DNA from: Piscinibacter aquaticus
GTDB lineage: Bacteria > Pseudomonadota > Gammaproteobacteria > Burkholderiales > Burkholderiaceae_C
Direction: 5' to 3'
Assembly (NCBI GenBank): GCA_007994965.1
Contig: VOPW01000001.1
Location: forward strand, 1,488,001 to 1,552,000
Length of the DNA: 64,000 nucleotides
Below, in pieces: positions 13,428-24,870 of the stretch. Under the pieces are notes generated by a model. It did no database searches. It had not been told where the DNA came from and saw only the letters and a list, made by a program, of their open reading frames with translations. Both the position numbers and the translations under genes were made by a program. Numbering within the stretch: position 1 is the first letter of the stretch; the number at the start of each line of letters is the position of its first letter.

Positions 13428-13868
13428 TCAGTCACGCGGGGTCTTGAGGAATTCGACGAAGCCGGCGTCGTTGTACGCCGCGGGCGGCAGGTCATCGGCC
13501 AGCAACTCGGCGTCGATCTCCGCAGCGGTCTCGATCTGGGCTTCCGAATGGAGGTACTGGATGAGGAACAGCCCAGCCGCCAGTGCCAGGAGCGGCAGCA
13601 CCGAGCCGAGCTTGACCCACCAGCCTGCACCGCCGCCGAGCACGGCGGCGCCAGAAGTGCTGACGGCCACCGCAGGCCGGGATTCGGCCGTGCGCACTGC
13701 GCGAGCGCGCTCCAGGGCCTTTTCGCGCGCGAAGCGCAGACGCTCGGAGATGTCGCCGTCCAGCGCCATGGTGCCCTGGCTCAGTCGCGCAGCGACGCGC
13801 AGCCCGATGCGCGCCTCGAGTGCATCTCGGGCGCCGGCAGGAGAGAAGGTGATCTTCGAGTTCTTCAC
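13428..13868 (-). CDS. DUF3619 membrane-anchored protein
   Basis: A 146-residue protein with a basic N-terminal half of about 80 residues (includes RIGLRVAARLSQG), one transmembrane segment (VLPLLALAAGLFLIQYL, about 93-109) and an acidic tail of about 35 residues with AEIDAELLADDLPP. The start is the GTG at 13868, overlapping the sigma factor stop (GTGA), which gives VKNSKITFSP. Position and topology suggest an anti-sigma or membrane-signalling role next to the sigma factor, but this is inference: no zinc-binding HxxxCxxC motif is present. The frame is undamaged. Confidence 0.8.
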   Translation of the reverse strand: MKNSKITFSPAGARDALEARIGLRVAARLSQGTMALDGDISERLRFAREKALERARAVRTAESRPAVAVSTSGAAVLGGGAGWWVKLGSVLPLLALAAGLFLIQYLHSEAQIETAAEIDAELLADDLPPAAYNDAGFVEFLKTPRD

Positions 13869-14440
13869 GGTGCGATTCCCTTTGCCTGCAGGGCTTTGGC
13901 CAAGGCGTGCACGGCTCTGGAGCAATGTGTCTTGACCGATCCCTCCGAACAGCCCATCACTTGAGCGGTTTCGGCGACATCGAGTTCCTCCCAGTAACGC
14001 AGAAGGAAGGCCTCTCGTTGACGCCCCGGCAACTGCTGGATCTGCTCGTCGATCACGAGCAGGATCTGGGCCCGCGACACGGAATCGGCCGCGCTTTCCG
14101 TGCCGGAGTGCGCGGCATCCAGCGATTCCAGGGCTTCGAGGATATTGAAATCGCCGTCGCCGCTGTCATCGCTGCTCTCGAAGTCCGAGAAATTCCGCAC
14201 GTGGGCATTGCGCACCTTCTGGCGGCGGAACCAGTCCATCGTCGCGTTCGACAGGATCCGCTGGAACAGCAGCGGCAGCTCGGCAGCGGGGCGATCGATG
14301 TACTTCTCGGCCAGCCGGATCATCGAATCCTGGACGATGTCGAGCGCGGCGTCGTCATCCCTGACGGCGTAGGCGACGCGCTTGAAGGCGCGCTTCTCTG
14401 CGCTCTTGAGAAAGTCGGCGAGTTCTTTGTCGGAGGCCAA
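13865..14440 (-). CDS. ECF-type RNA polymerase sigma factor
   Basis: A 191-residue sigma-70 family protein. Region 2 spans residues about 10-80 (FKRVAYAVRDDDAALDIVQDSMIRL); region 4 spans about 130-185, with an HTH around LDVAETAQVMGCSEGSVKTHCSRA. The linker is acidic (FESSDDSGDGD). It heads an operon with DUF3619, DUF3106 and RDD genes, all joined by overlaps or short gaps, an order common in Burkholderiales. It is divergent from ilvB across 257 bases. A CATAAT-like box is visible on its strand near 14490, but I see no GAACTT-type -35 that would show autoregulation. Confidence 0.88.
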   Translation of the reverse strand: MASDKELADFLKSAEKRAFKRVAYAVRDDDAALDIVQDSMIRLAEKYIDRPAAELPLLFQRILSNATMDWFRRQKVRNAHVRNFSDFESSDDSGDGDFNILEALESLDAAHSGTESAADSVSRAQILLVIDEQIQQLPGRQREAFLLRYWEELDVAETAQVMGCSEGSVKTHCSRAVHALAKALQAKGIAP

Positions 14441-14530
14441 GGACAGGGTGCCTCGTAGGGGACGGAGCCCGGAAGGGCGCGCGGGATTATGTCATCGCCC
14501 CATTTCGAAACCGACGCGGGCACAGTCGAG

Positions 14531-14562
14531 GTGCAAACAGATGTCATAATGCTGCTTTGCAC
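14531..14562 (+). promoter_or_regulatory. inverted repeat around a -10-like box upstream of ilvB
   Basis: A perfect 7-bp inverted repeat (GTGCAAA at 14531-14537, TTTGCAC at 14556-14562) brackets CATAAT at 14545-14550, a 5/6 match to the -10 consensus. It lies 136 bases before the ilvB start, in the spacer shared with the divergent sigma factor gene. No good -35 is visible at 17 bases. It could be a regulator site or a hairpin; the regulator is unknown. Confidence 0.35.
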
Positions 14563-14697
14563 AACAGCTGGGTCATGAGCTGGACGTCCGACCCGGACGC
14601 CTCGTATTCCTGACCGCGCAGGCACCACACCCGTCTCACGAGGATGCGGAGAGGTGCACCGATGGTTTTTCGTCAGAGAAATTCACTGAGGTTCTAC

Positions 14698-16469
14698 ATG
14701 GACATGTCTGCCGCGGAAGTCAAGCGTGCCGCTTCGGCACAACCGCAAACTCCCCACGCCGATCCGAACGGATCGGAAATCCTGGTCCGCTGCCTGCAGG
14801 CCGAAGGCGTCAAGTTCCTCTGGGGCTATCCCGGCGGAGCCGTGCTCTACATCTACGACGCGCTGTACAAGCAGCAGACCATCGAGCATGTGCTGGTGCG
14901 CCATGAGCAGGCGGCCATCCACGCCGCCGACGGCTATGCGCGCGCCACTGGCGACGTCGGCGTGGCGCTGGTCACCTCGGGCCCGGGCGTCACCAATGCC
15001 GTGACCGGCATCGCGACGGCCTACATGGACTCGATCCCAATGGTGATCATCACCGGGCAGGTGCCGACGCCGGCGATCGGCCTCGATGCCTTCCAGGAGT
15101 GCGACACCGTCGGCATCACGCGCCCGATCGTGAAGCACAACTTCCTCGTCAAGGACGTGCGCGACTGGCCGCGACGATCAAGAAGGCCTTCCACATCGCC
15201 CGCACCGGCCGGCCCGGCCCGGTGGTGGTCGACATCCCGAAGGACGTCTCTCTCAAGACCACGCCGTTCCACTACCCGGCGACGGTCGAGATGCGCTCCT
15301 ACAACCCGGTGCGCAAGGGCCACGGCGGGCAGATCCGCAAGGCCGTGCAGTTGCTGCTGGCGGCCAAGCGCCCCTACATCTACACCGGTGGCGGCGTGAT
15401 CCTCGGCAACGCCTCGGCGGAACTGCGCGAGCTGGTCGACCTGCTCGGCTACCCGTGCACCAATACGCTGATGGGCCTGGGCGCCATCGCGGCGAGCGAC
15501 CCGAAGTTCCTCGGCATGCTGGGCATGCATGGCACCTACGAAGCCAACATGACGATGCAGAACTGCGACGTCCTGCTGGCCGTAGGCGCGCGCTTCGACG
15601 ACCGCGTGATCGGCAACCCGGCGCACTTCGCCTCGGTGCAGCGCAAGATCGTGCACATCGACATCGACCCCTCGTCGATCTCCAAGCGCGTCAAGGTCGA
15701 CATCCCGATCGTCGGCGACGTGAAGGACGTGCTGCAGGAACTGATCGCGCAGATCAAGGAAGCGCAGGCCAAGCCCGACGTGCAGTCGCTGTCGGCCTGG
15801 TGGGGCCAGATCAACGAGTGGCGCAAGCGCGAGTGCCTGAAGTACAAGAACAGCGACGAGGTCATCAAGCCGCAGTACGTGGTCGACAAACTGTGGGAAC
15901 TGACCCGCGGCACCGACTGCTACGTGACATCGGACGTCGGCCAGCACCAGATGTGGGCGGCGCAGTACTACCGCTTCGACGAGCCGCGCCGCTGGATCAA
16001 TTCCGGCGGCCTGGGCACCATGGGCGTGGGCCTGCCGTATGCGATGGGCATCAAGCTCGCCAAGCCGGATGCGGACGTGTTCTGCATCACCGGCGAGGGC
16101 TCGATCCAGATGTGCATCCAGGAGCTCTCGACCTGCTCGCAGTACAAGACGCCGGTCAAGATCATCTCGCTGAACAACCGCTACCTGGGCATGGTGCGGC
16201 AGTGGCAGGAACTGGACTACCAGGGCCGCTACTCGCACAGCTACATGGACGCGCTGCCCGATTTCGTGAAGCTCGCCGAGGCCTATGGCCACATCGGCCT
16301 GAAGATCGAGCGCCCGAGCGATGTCGAGCCCGCACTCCGGGAAGCGATCCGCCTGAAGGACCGCACCGTGTTCCTCGACGTGCGCACCGACCCGACCGAG
16401 AACGTCTGGCCGATGGTCAAGGCAGGCAAGGGCATCACGGAGATGCTGCTGGGGTCCGAGGACCTGTGA
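14698..16469 (+). CDS. ilvB: acetolactate synthase, large (catalytic) subunit
   Basis: Thiamine diphosphate-, FAD- and Mg2+-dependent condensation of two pyruvates, or pyruvate plus 2-oxobutyrate, in valine, leucine and isoleucine synthesis. The N-terminal Pyr domain has [17 protein letters not shown] and the catalytic Glu in [15 protein letters not shown]; the C-terminal PP domain has GEGSIQM...[12 protein letters not shown], which binds the cofactor diphosphate. One lesion at 15165 (ACCTGGC read ACTGGC) separates VRD from LAATIKKAF; repair gives 590 residues. I chose the ATG at 14698 because GAGG lies 6 bases before it; an in-frame ATG at 14644 would add 18 unconserved residues. ilvH and ilvC follow on the same strand. 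Confidence 0.95.
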
Positions 16470-16501
16470 CGCGCTGAACGCCGGCGAGGGTGGGCGCCTG
16501 A

Positions 16502-19068
<2,567 letters not shown>

Positions 19069-19092
19069 GTTCCGCGTGCTAGACTGCTTCAC

Positions 19093-19152
19093 ATGACGTT
19101 CTCGACCGTGATCGCGCTAGGCCTTCTTCTAGGAGTTTTCCGGGCTCGCTGA
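19093..19152 (+). CDS. putative leucine leader peptide of leuA
   Basis: A 19-codon frame ([19 protein letters not shown]) upstream of leuA. Three of five successive codons plus one more are leucine, written CTA GGC CTT CTT CTA (19117-19131). CTA and CTT are rare in this GC-rich sequence, where leucine is nearly always CTG or CTC. A terminator hairpin starts 30 bases after the stop. This is the layout of a translation-coupled attenuator: ribosome stalling at the leucine codons when charged tRNA-Leu is low would prevent the terminator. No strong Shine-Dalgarno precedes the ATG. The role is inferred from architecture. Confidence 0.65.
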   Translation: MTFSTVIALGLLLGVFRAR

Positions 19153-19181
19153 TCGCTCGCGTCTGTTCGTCTTTCGATCTC

Positions 19182-19219
19182 ACGGCCCGTTTGCACTTTG
19201 CAGCGGGCCGTTTGTTTTT
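19182..19219 (+). terminator. attenuator-type terminator in the leuA leader
   Basis: An 8-bp inverted repeat (ACGGCCCG at 19182-19189, CGGGCCGT at 19204-19211) with inner GCA/TGC pairing is followed by TTGTTTTT. It lies between the leader peptide and leuA, only 16 bases before the leuA start, where a plain end-of-operon terminator would silence leuA. That position supports conditional termination. Confidence 0.7.
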
Positions 19220-19235
19220 CCGCAGGAGCACCACC

Positions 19236-20775
19236 ATGGCAGACAAGCTCATCATCTTCGACACCACCTTGCGCGATGGCGAGCAATCGCCCGGCGCATC
19301 GATGACCAGGGACGAGAAGCTGCGCATCGCGCGGCAGCTCGAGCGACTGCGGGTGGACGTGATCGAGGCGGGCTTCGCCGCCTCGTCCAACGGTGACTTC
19401 GAGGCCGTGAAGGCCATCGCCGACAGCATCAAGGAATCGACCGTGTGTTCGCTGGCGCGCGCCAACGACCGCGACATCTCGCGTGCTGCCGAAGCATTGA
19501 GCGGCGCGGCGCGCTCGCGCATCCACACCTTCATCGCCACCAGTGCGCTGCACATGGAGAAGAAGCTGCGCATGACGCCGGACCGGTGTTCGAGCAGGCA
19601 AAGCTGGCGGTGCGCTTCGCGCGCAACCTGTGCGGCGACATCGAGTTCTCGCCCGAGGACGGCTATCGCTCCGACCCCGACTTCCTGTGCCGTGTGCTCG
19701 AGGCGGTGATCGCCGAGGGCGCGACGACGATCAACATCCCGGACACCGTCGGCTATGCGGTACCCGAGTTGTACGGCAGCTTCATCCGCCAGTTGCGCGA
19801 GCGTGTGCCCAACTCCGACAAGGCGATCTGGTCGGTGCATTGCCACAACGACCTCGGCATGGCGGTGGCGAACTCACTGGCCGGCGTGAAGCTCGGCGGT
19901 GCCCGCCGGTGGAGTGCACGATCAACGGACTGGGCGAACGCGCCGGCAACTGCTCGCTGGAAGAGGTGGTGATGGCCGTGAAGACGCGCCGCGACTACTT
20001 CGGCCTGGAGGTCGGCGTCGACACCTCGCAAATCGTTCCGGCCTCGCGACTGGTGGCGCAGACCACCGGCTTTGTCGTGCAGCCGAACAAGGCCGTCGTC
20101 GGGGCCAATGCCTTCGCCCATGCCTCCGGCATCCACCAGGACGGCGTGCTGAAGGCGCGAGACACCTACGAGATCATGCGCGCCGAAGACGTGGGCTGGG
20201 CCGCCAACAAGATCGTGCTGGGCAAACTCTCCGGCCGGAACGCGTTCAAGCAGCGCCTGCAAGAGCTTGGCATCGAGATGGCTTCCGAGGCCGAGATCAA
20301 CGCCGCGTTTGCCAAGTTCAAGGAACTGGCCGACCGCAAGAGCGACATCTTCGACGAGGACATCGTCGCGCTGGTCATGGACGAGTCGGTCACGGCCGAG
20401 AACGAGCACTACCGGCTTCTCTCGCTCTCGCAGCGCTCGGAGACGGGCGAGCGGCCGCACGCGACGGTCGCGTTCGCGGCCGGCGACGAGGAACTGCATG
20501 CGCAGAGCGACGGCAACGGCCCGGTCGATGCGAGTCTGAAGGCGATCGAGTCGAAGCTGCAGACTGGGGCGGAGATGCTGCTCTATTCGGTCAATGCCAT
20601 CACGTCCGGCAGCACAGAATCGCAGGGCGAGGTGACGGTTCGGCTGCAGCACGGCGGACGCGTGGTCAACGGCGTGGGGGCCGATCCGGACATCGTCGTG
20701 GCGTCGGCCAAGGCTTACCTGTCGGCGTTGAACAAGCTGCACAGCAAGACGGAGCGCGTGGCCGCCCAGGGCTGA
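19236..20775 (+). CDS. leuA: 2-isopropylmalate synthase
   Basis: First committed step of leucine synthesis, condensing acetyl-CoA with 2-oxoisovalerate. The TIM-barrel opening [13 protein letters not shown] (residues about 8-20) and the metal-binding HCHNDLG are present, with the LeuA allosteric domain at the C-terminus (from about 390). Two lesions at RCCWGGY: 19584/19585 (ACCAGGT read ACCGGT) and 19907/19908 (GCCAGGT read GCCGGT); repair gives 513 residues. AGGAG lies 7 bases before the ATG. Expression is probably controlled by the leader and terminator just upstream. Confidence 0.95.
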
Positions 20776-20822
20776 GATGCCAAATCGGTCACAATCCTGA
20801 CAGTCGTAGGACTGGCTTGAGG

Positions 20823-20857
20823 AAAAACGCGTAAGGTCCTGATCTTGCGCGTTTTTC
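20823..20857 (+). terminator. rho-independent terminator after leuA
   Basis: AAAAACGCG (20823-20831) pairs perfectly with CGCGTTTTT (20848-20856); an inner AAG/CTT extends the stem. The T-run is part of the right arm. It lies 48 bases past the leuA stop, and the A-rich left arm makes it usable on both strands. Confidence 0.8.
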
Positions 20858-20899
20858 ATTCACATAGACTCGCGTCCAAGTCGAGTCGAAGGGGCCGTC

Positions 20900-21921
20900 G
20901 TGGGATTGTTCAACAAGGTTGTCACAACCGTCGCCGTGGCCTTGGTGGCAGCCGTTGCCCTGACCGTCGCCACACCGGCCGACGCGGCACAGAAGCAGGT
21001 TCGCAAGAAGGCGGCCTCTGCGCAGAAGACGACCAAGGCGGTTCCCAAGCAGCGCCGCGCCAAGAAGGTGGCGGTGACCCCCGAGCGACCTTCGTTCGGG
21101 CAATTGGCCGGGCTGCGCAACACCGAAGACGATCTCGACCTGAAGTCGAGCGTTGCGCTGGTGATGGACCAGCAGACCAACGAGATCCTGCTGTCGAAGA
21201 ATCCGGATGCCGTGCTGCCGATCGCGTCGATCACCAAGCTGATGACCGCGCTCGTGGTGGCCGAAGCGAAGCTGCCGCTGGACGAGACGCTGACGATCAC
21301 GCAGGAAGACGTCGACACCGAGAAGGGCAGCCGCTCGCGCCTTCGTGTCGGCACGCAGCTCAGCCGCGAAGAGATGCTGCATCTGGCGCTGATGTCGTCT
21401 GAGAACCGCGCTGCCCATGCGCTCGGCCGCCACTACCCGGGCGGCCTTCGTGCCTTCGTCGAGGCGATGAACGCCAAGGCGGCGCTGCTGGGCATGACCG
21501 ACACGCACTACGTCGAGCCGACGGGTCTGTCGAGCAAGAACCAGTCGAGCGCGAAGGACTGGCCACGCTGGTCAAGGCCGCGCACGAGCACCAGATCATC
21601 CGTGAGCTGTCGACGTCGCCGGAATACAGCGTCGCCGTCGGCAAGCGCGAGATGCAGTTCCGCACCACCAATGCCCTGGTGCGCAACCCCACCTGGGAGA
21701 TCGGCCTGCAGAAGACTGGCTACATCTCCGAGGCCGGGCGCTGCCTGGTGATGCAGGCGACGCTGGCGGGCCGCCAGCTGATCATGGTGTTCCTCGATTC
21801 GGCCGGGAAATACTCGCGCCTCGGCGATGCCGAGCGCGTGCGCCGCTGGATCACCGAGCTCGGGGCGCCGGCGCCAGCCGCCGCCACCACGGCGCACGTG
21901 GCCGCCAAGCCGGCGACCTGA
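20900..21921 (+). CDS. pbpG: D-alanyl-D-alanine endopeptidase (PBP7 type)
   Basis: Periplasmic low-molecular-mass penicillin-binding protein of family S11 that cleaves peptidoglycan cross-links. The signal peptide (VGLFNKVVTTVAVALVAAVALTVATPADAA) precedes a Lys/Ala-rich linker of about 40 residues. All three active-site motifs are visible: SxxK in ASITKLM, SxN in SSENRAAH and KTG in QKTGYIS. One lesion at 21559 (ACCTGGC read ACTGGC) separates SSAKD from LATLVKAA; repair gives 340 residues. The start is GTG at 20900. Carboxypeptidase rather than endopeptidase activity cannot be excluded. Confidence 0.9.
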
Positions 21922-22698
21922 TCAGCCGCGGTAACCGAGCGACGCCGAGATCTGCGCGGCCGTCGCCTTCAGGCGCTCCAGCCAGGACTCTTCCAGCCGG
22001 TCGGCCGGCGCGGAGATCGACAGGCCGGCCACCAGGTGGCCCTGGTCGTCGCGGATGCCCGCAGCCATGCAGCGCACGCCGAGTTCCAGTTCCTCGTCGT
22101 CCCTCGCTGTGCCCAGTTGATTGACGCGGGCCAGCTCGCGCTCGAGGGCCGGCAACTCGGTGATGCTGTTGCGCGTATGGCCGGCCAAGCCGGTGCGCGC
22201 GGCATAGGCACGCACGCGCTGGGGATCGTCGTTGGCAAGAAACAGCTTGCCCACCGACGTGAGGTGCAGCGGCGCGCGGCCACCGATCGCGCGCACCACT
22301 TGCATGCCCGAGCGCTCGCTATAGGCCCGCTCGATGTAGACGATCTCGTCGCCCTGGCGCATCGACAGGTTGACGGGCTGGTGCGTCAGCTTGTGCAGCT
22401 CGCGCATCGGACCCAGCGCGGCGTCGCGCACATCGAGCCTTGCCTTCACGAGGTTGCCGAGTTCCAGCAGCCGCATGCCGAGCCGGTAGCTGCCGGCCTC
22501 CGGGCGATCGACGAAGCGGCCGATCGTCAAATCGTTGAGGATGCGGTGGGCGGTCGACGGGTGCAGACCGGACCGCTCCGCGATGACCTTCAGCGAGACC
22601 GGGTCGGGGAACGAGGCCAGCACTTCCAGCAAGTCGAAGGCGCGTTCGAGCACCTGGATCGTGGGCTTCTTGGCTTCGGTGTTTGGCATGGCCGGCAT
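21922..22698 (-). CDS. IclR-family transcriptional regulator
   Basis: A 258-residue regulator: winged HTH at residues about 15-75 (LERAFDLLEVLASF, SLKVIAERSGLHPSTAHRILNDL) and an IclR effector-binding domain from about 90 (GDEIVYIERAYS, GRAPLHLTSVGKLFLA, ARDDEELELGVRCMAAGI). The frame is undamaged. Its stop abuts that of pbpG, and its start lies 62 bases downstream of hpnE on the same strand, so it could be the last gene of the hpn operon, but nothing shows it regulates squalene synthesis. The ligand is unknown. Confidence 0.9.
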   Translation of the reverse strand: MPAMPNTEAKKPTIQVLERAFDLLEVLASFPDPVSLKVIAERSGLHPSTAHRILNDLTIGRFVDRPEAGSYRLGMRLLELGNLVKARLDVRDAALGPMRELHKLTHQPVNLSMRQGDEIVYIERAYSERSGMQVVRAIGGRAPLHLTSVGKLFLANDDPQRVRAYAARTGLAGHTRNSITELPALERELARVNQLGTARDDEELELGVRCMAAGIRDDQGHLVAGLSISAPADRLEESWLERLKATAAQISASLGYRG

Positions 22699-22760
22699 TC
22701 TCGCTCATCCGGCTGCGATTTTTGCATGGCGAAAGGGCGACCGGTCGATCCGGAACCAGT

Positions 22761-24033
22761 TCACGGTCTTCCCAGGGAATCGACCGCCTGAACGCCACTT
22801 CGAACAGCGCCTTCGATCGTGGCCGGGTAGGGGCCATCGACATGATCTCCGGCCGCGACGAGGCCCCGGGCAATGATCGCCGCGGGCCGGGCCGGGCCGG
22901 GCACGCAGCGAAAGGTGGCGCGCTTCTCGGCGATCCAACGGACCGGTGCAGTTCCTCGCCCAGGAAGGCCGCGAGCGCGCCGCGCGCTTGCGCCAGCGTG
23001 GCGGCGACCGTGGCCTCGCGTCCGGCCTCCACCCAGGGTTGTGCGCCGCTGATGACGAAGGCCAGGAGGCCGGCGGGCCCGCCGAGCTGGCCTCGGTCGA
23101 ACACGAACTGTGCCGGCGCGCTGGGGCCGGCCGGCAGCGCGAGCATCGGCTCGGGCAGGCGCGCGCTGCCGGCGTCGACGTAGACCGTCACGATCGGTTC
23201 GTAGCGAAAGTCGGCGGCACGGGCCGACCAGTCCGGCGCCACGGTCTGCATCAGCCGTGCCGCTTCGGCGGGCGGCGTGGCCAGCACGACGGCATCGAAC
23301 GCACGGCCATCGACGCACCAGCCGTCGTTGCGGGCAGTGACCGCCAGCACGCGCGTGGACAGGCGCAGTTCGGCGCCGCGCTTGCGCAGCCAGTGCATCG
23401 CCGGAGATGGGAACAGGTCGCCGAGGCCGGCGCGAGGCAGCAGCAGATCGGCCGATCCCGGGCCGCTGAACAGCGCGTCGCGCAGCACGCGCAGAAACAC
23501 GGCAGCGCTGGCCTCGGCGGCCGGGGTGTTGAGCGCGGCGACACAAAGTGGCTCGATCAGATCACGGCGCACCGCTCCTGGCAGGCGGCGGGTCAGCCGG
23601 TCAACGGTCCAATGTACAGGGCAGCGAAAGCCGCGCAACGCCCAGCCGCCGGCCGCGGCGAGCAGGGCGAGCCGCTCACCGGCCGACCATCCGGCGCGGC
23701 GCCACGTTGCACGGGCGAAGGCGAGCAGCGGCGAGCCGGCGGCAGGTGCAGCCCGCGGCCGTCCGGCTCGGACAGGCGCAGCGGCGTACGCAGCAGCACG
23801 CGATCCGGGTCGACGCCCACGACGCGCATCAGGCGCAGGGTCTCGACGTAGGCGCCGATGAGGATGTGCTGGCCGTTGTCGAGCACGAGATCGCCGCTGC
23901 GCACGTCGCGTGCTCGGCCGCCCGGTTGCTCGGCCGTCTCGAGCAGCGTGACCGACCAGCCGGCACTCACGGCCTGCACCGCCGCCGCCAGCCCGGCCCA
24001 GCCCGCGCCGATGACCGCCAGCCGGCGCGCCAC
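22761..24033 (-). CDS. hpnE: hydroxysqualene dehydroxylase
   Basis: FAD-dependent amine-oxidase-like enzyme that reduces hydroxysqualene to squalene, third step of the HpnCDE route to hopanoid or sterol precursors. The dinucleotide motif VIGAGWAGLAAAV is at residues 7-19, with PGGRAR at 38-43 and the C-terminal GDHVDGPYPATIEGAVRSG closing the FAD site. Two lesions at RCCWGGY: 23737/23738 (GCCAGGC on the coding strand read GCCGGC) and 22944/22945 (ACCAGGT read ACCGGT). Repair gives 424 residues. Its start directly follows the hpnD stop. Confidence 0.92.
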
Positions 24034-24870
24034 CTAGCGGCCCCGCCAGTGCGTCTGCACCGCGATCCAAAGCTTGCGGATCGGCGTCAGCGAGGTGCGC
24101 TGGTGCAGCACCTGGAAGTCGTCGGCTTCGATCTCGCGCAGCAACGTGCGGTAGATGTTGGCCATCATCAGTCCGGGTTTCTGGGCCTGTCGATCCTGCT
24201 CGGGAAGCAGCGCCATCGCCTCGTCGTAGCAGCGGTGCGCACGCTCGGCCTGGAAGCGCATCAATGCGGTGAAGCGTTCGCTGTAGCTGCGAGAGAGGAT
24301 CTCCTGCGCCTTGACCTCGAATTGCTGGAGCTCCGAGACCGGCAGGTAGATGCGGCCGCGGCGGGCGTCGTCGCCGACGTCGCGGATGATGTTGGTCAGC
24401 TGCATCGCCAGGCCGAGCTTGTGCGCATAGGCGATGGTGGCGTCGCTGCTGCGGCCGAAGATGTTGGCCGCGACCTCGCCGACGATGCCGGCCACCCGGT
24501 GGCAGTAGCGCGCCAGCCCCGGAAAGTCGAGGTAGCGCGACTGATCGAGATCCATCTGGCAGCCTTCGATCACCGCCAGCAGGTGATCGGCGCGGATGCC
24601 GAAGTCGGCCGCGATCGGCTGCAGCGCCTGCATCACCGGGTGCGACGGCTGGCCGGCAAAGGCACTCTGGACCTCGCGCCGCCACCGGGCGAGCTTGGTG
24701 GATGCCACGCCAGGATCGCTGACCTCGTCGACCACGTCGTCGACCTCCCGGCAGAAGGCGTAGAAGGCCGTGATCGCGGCGCGACGCGGCGGCGGCAGGA
24801 AGAGGAAGGCGTAATAGAAGCTCGACCCGCTGCGCGCCGCCTTCTGCTGCACGTACTCCTGCGGCGTCAT
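24034..24870 (-). CDS. hpnD: presqualene diphosphate synthase
   Basis: Head-to-head condensation of two farnesyl diphosphates to presqualene diphosphate. The 278 residues carry the two Asp-rich Mg2+-diphosphate motifs of the squalene/phytoene synthase fold, DDVVDE near residue 45 and DVGDD near residue 165, plus the YCHRVAGIVGEVA helix. The ATG at 24870 overlaps the hpnC stop (ATGA); the frame is open further upstream but lies within hpnC. The frame is undamaged. Phytoene synthase would look similar, but the hpnC-hpnD-hpnE order settles the call. Confidence 0.93.
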   Translation of the reverse strand: MTPQEYVQQKAARSGSSFYYAFLFLPPPRRAAITAFYAFCREVDDVVDEVSDPGVASTKLARWRREVQSAFAGQPSHPVMQALQPIAADFGIRADHLLAVIEGCQMDLDQSRYLDFPGLARYCHRVAGIVGEVAANIFGRSSDATIAYAHKLGLAMQLTNIIRDVGDDARRGRIYLPVSELQQFEVKAQEILSRSYSERFTALMRFQAERAHRCYDEAMALLPEQDRQAQKPGLMMANIYRTLLREIEADDFQVLHQRTSLTPIRKLWIAVQTHWRGR

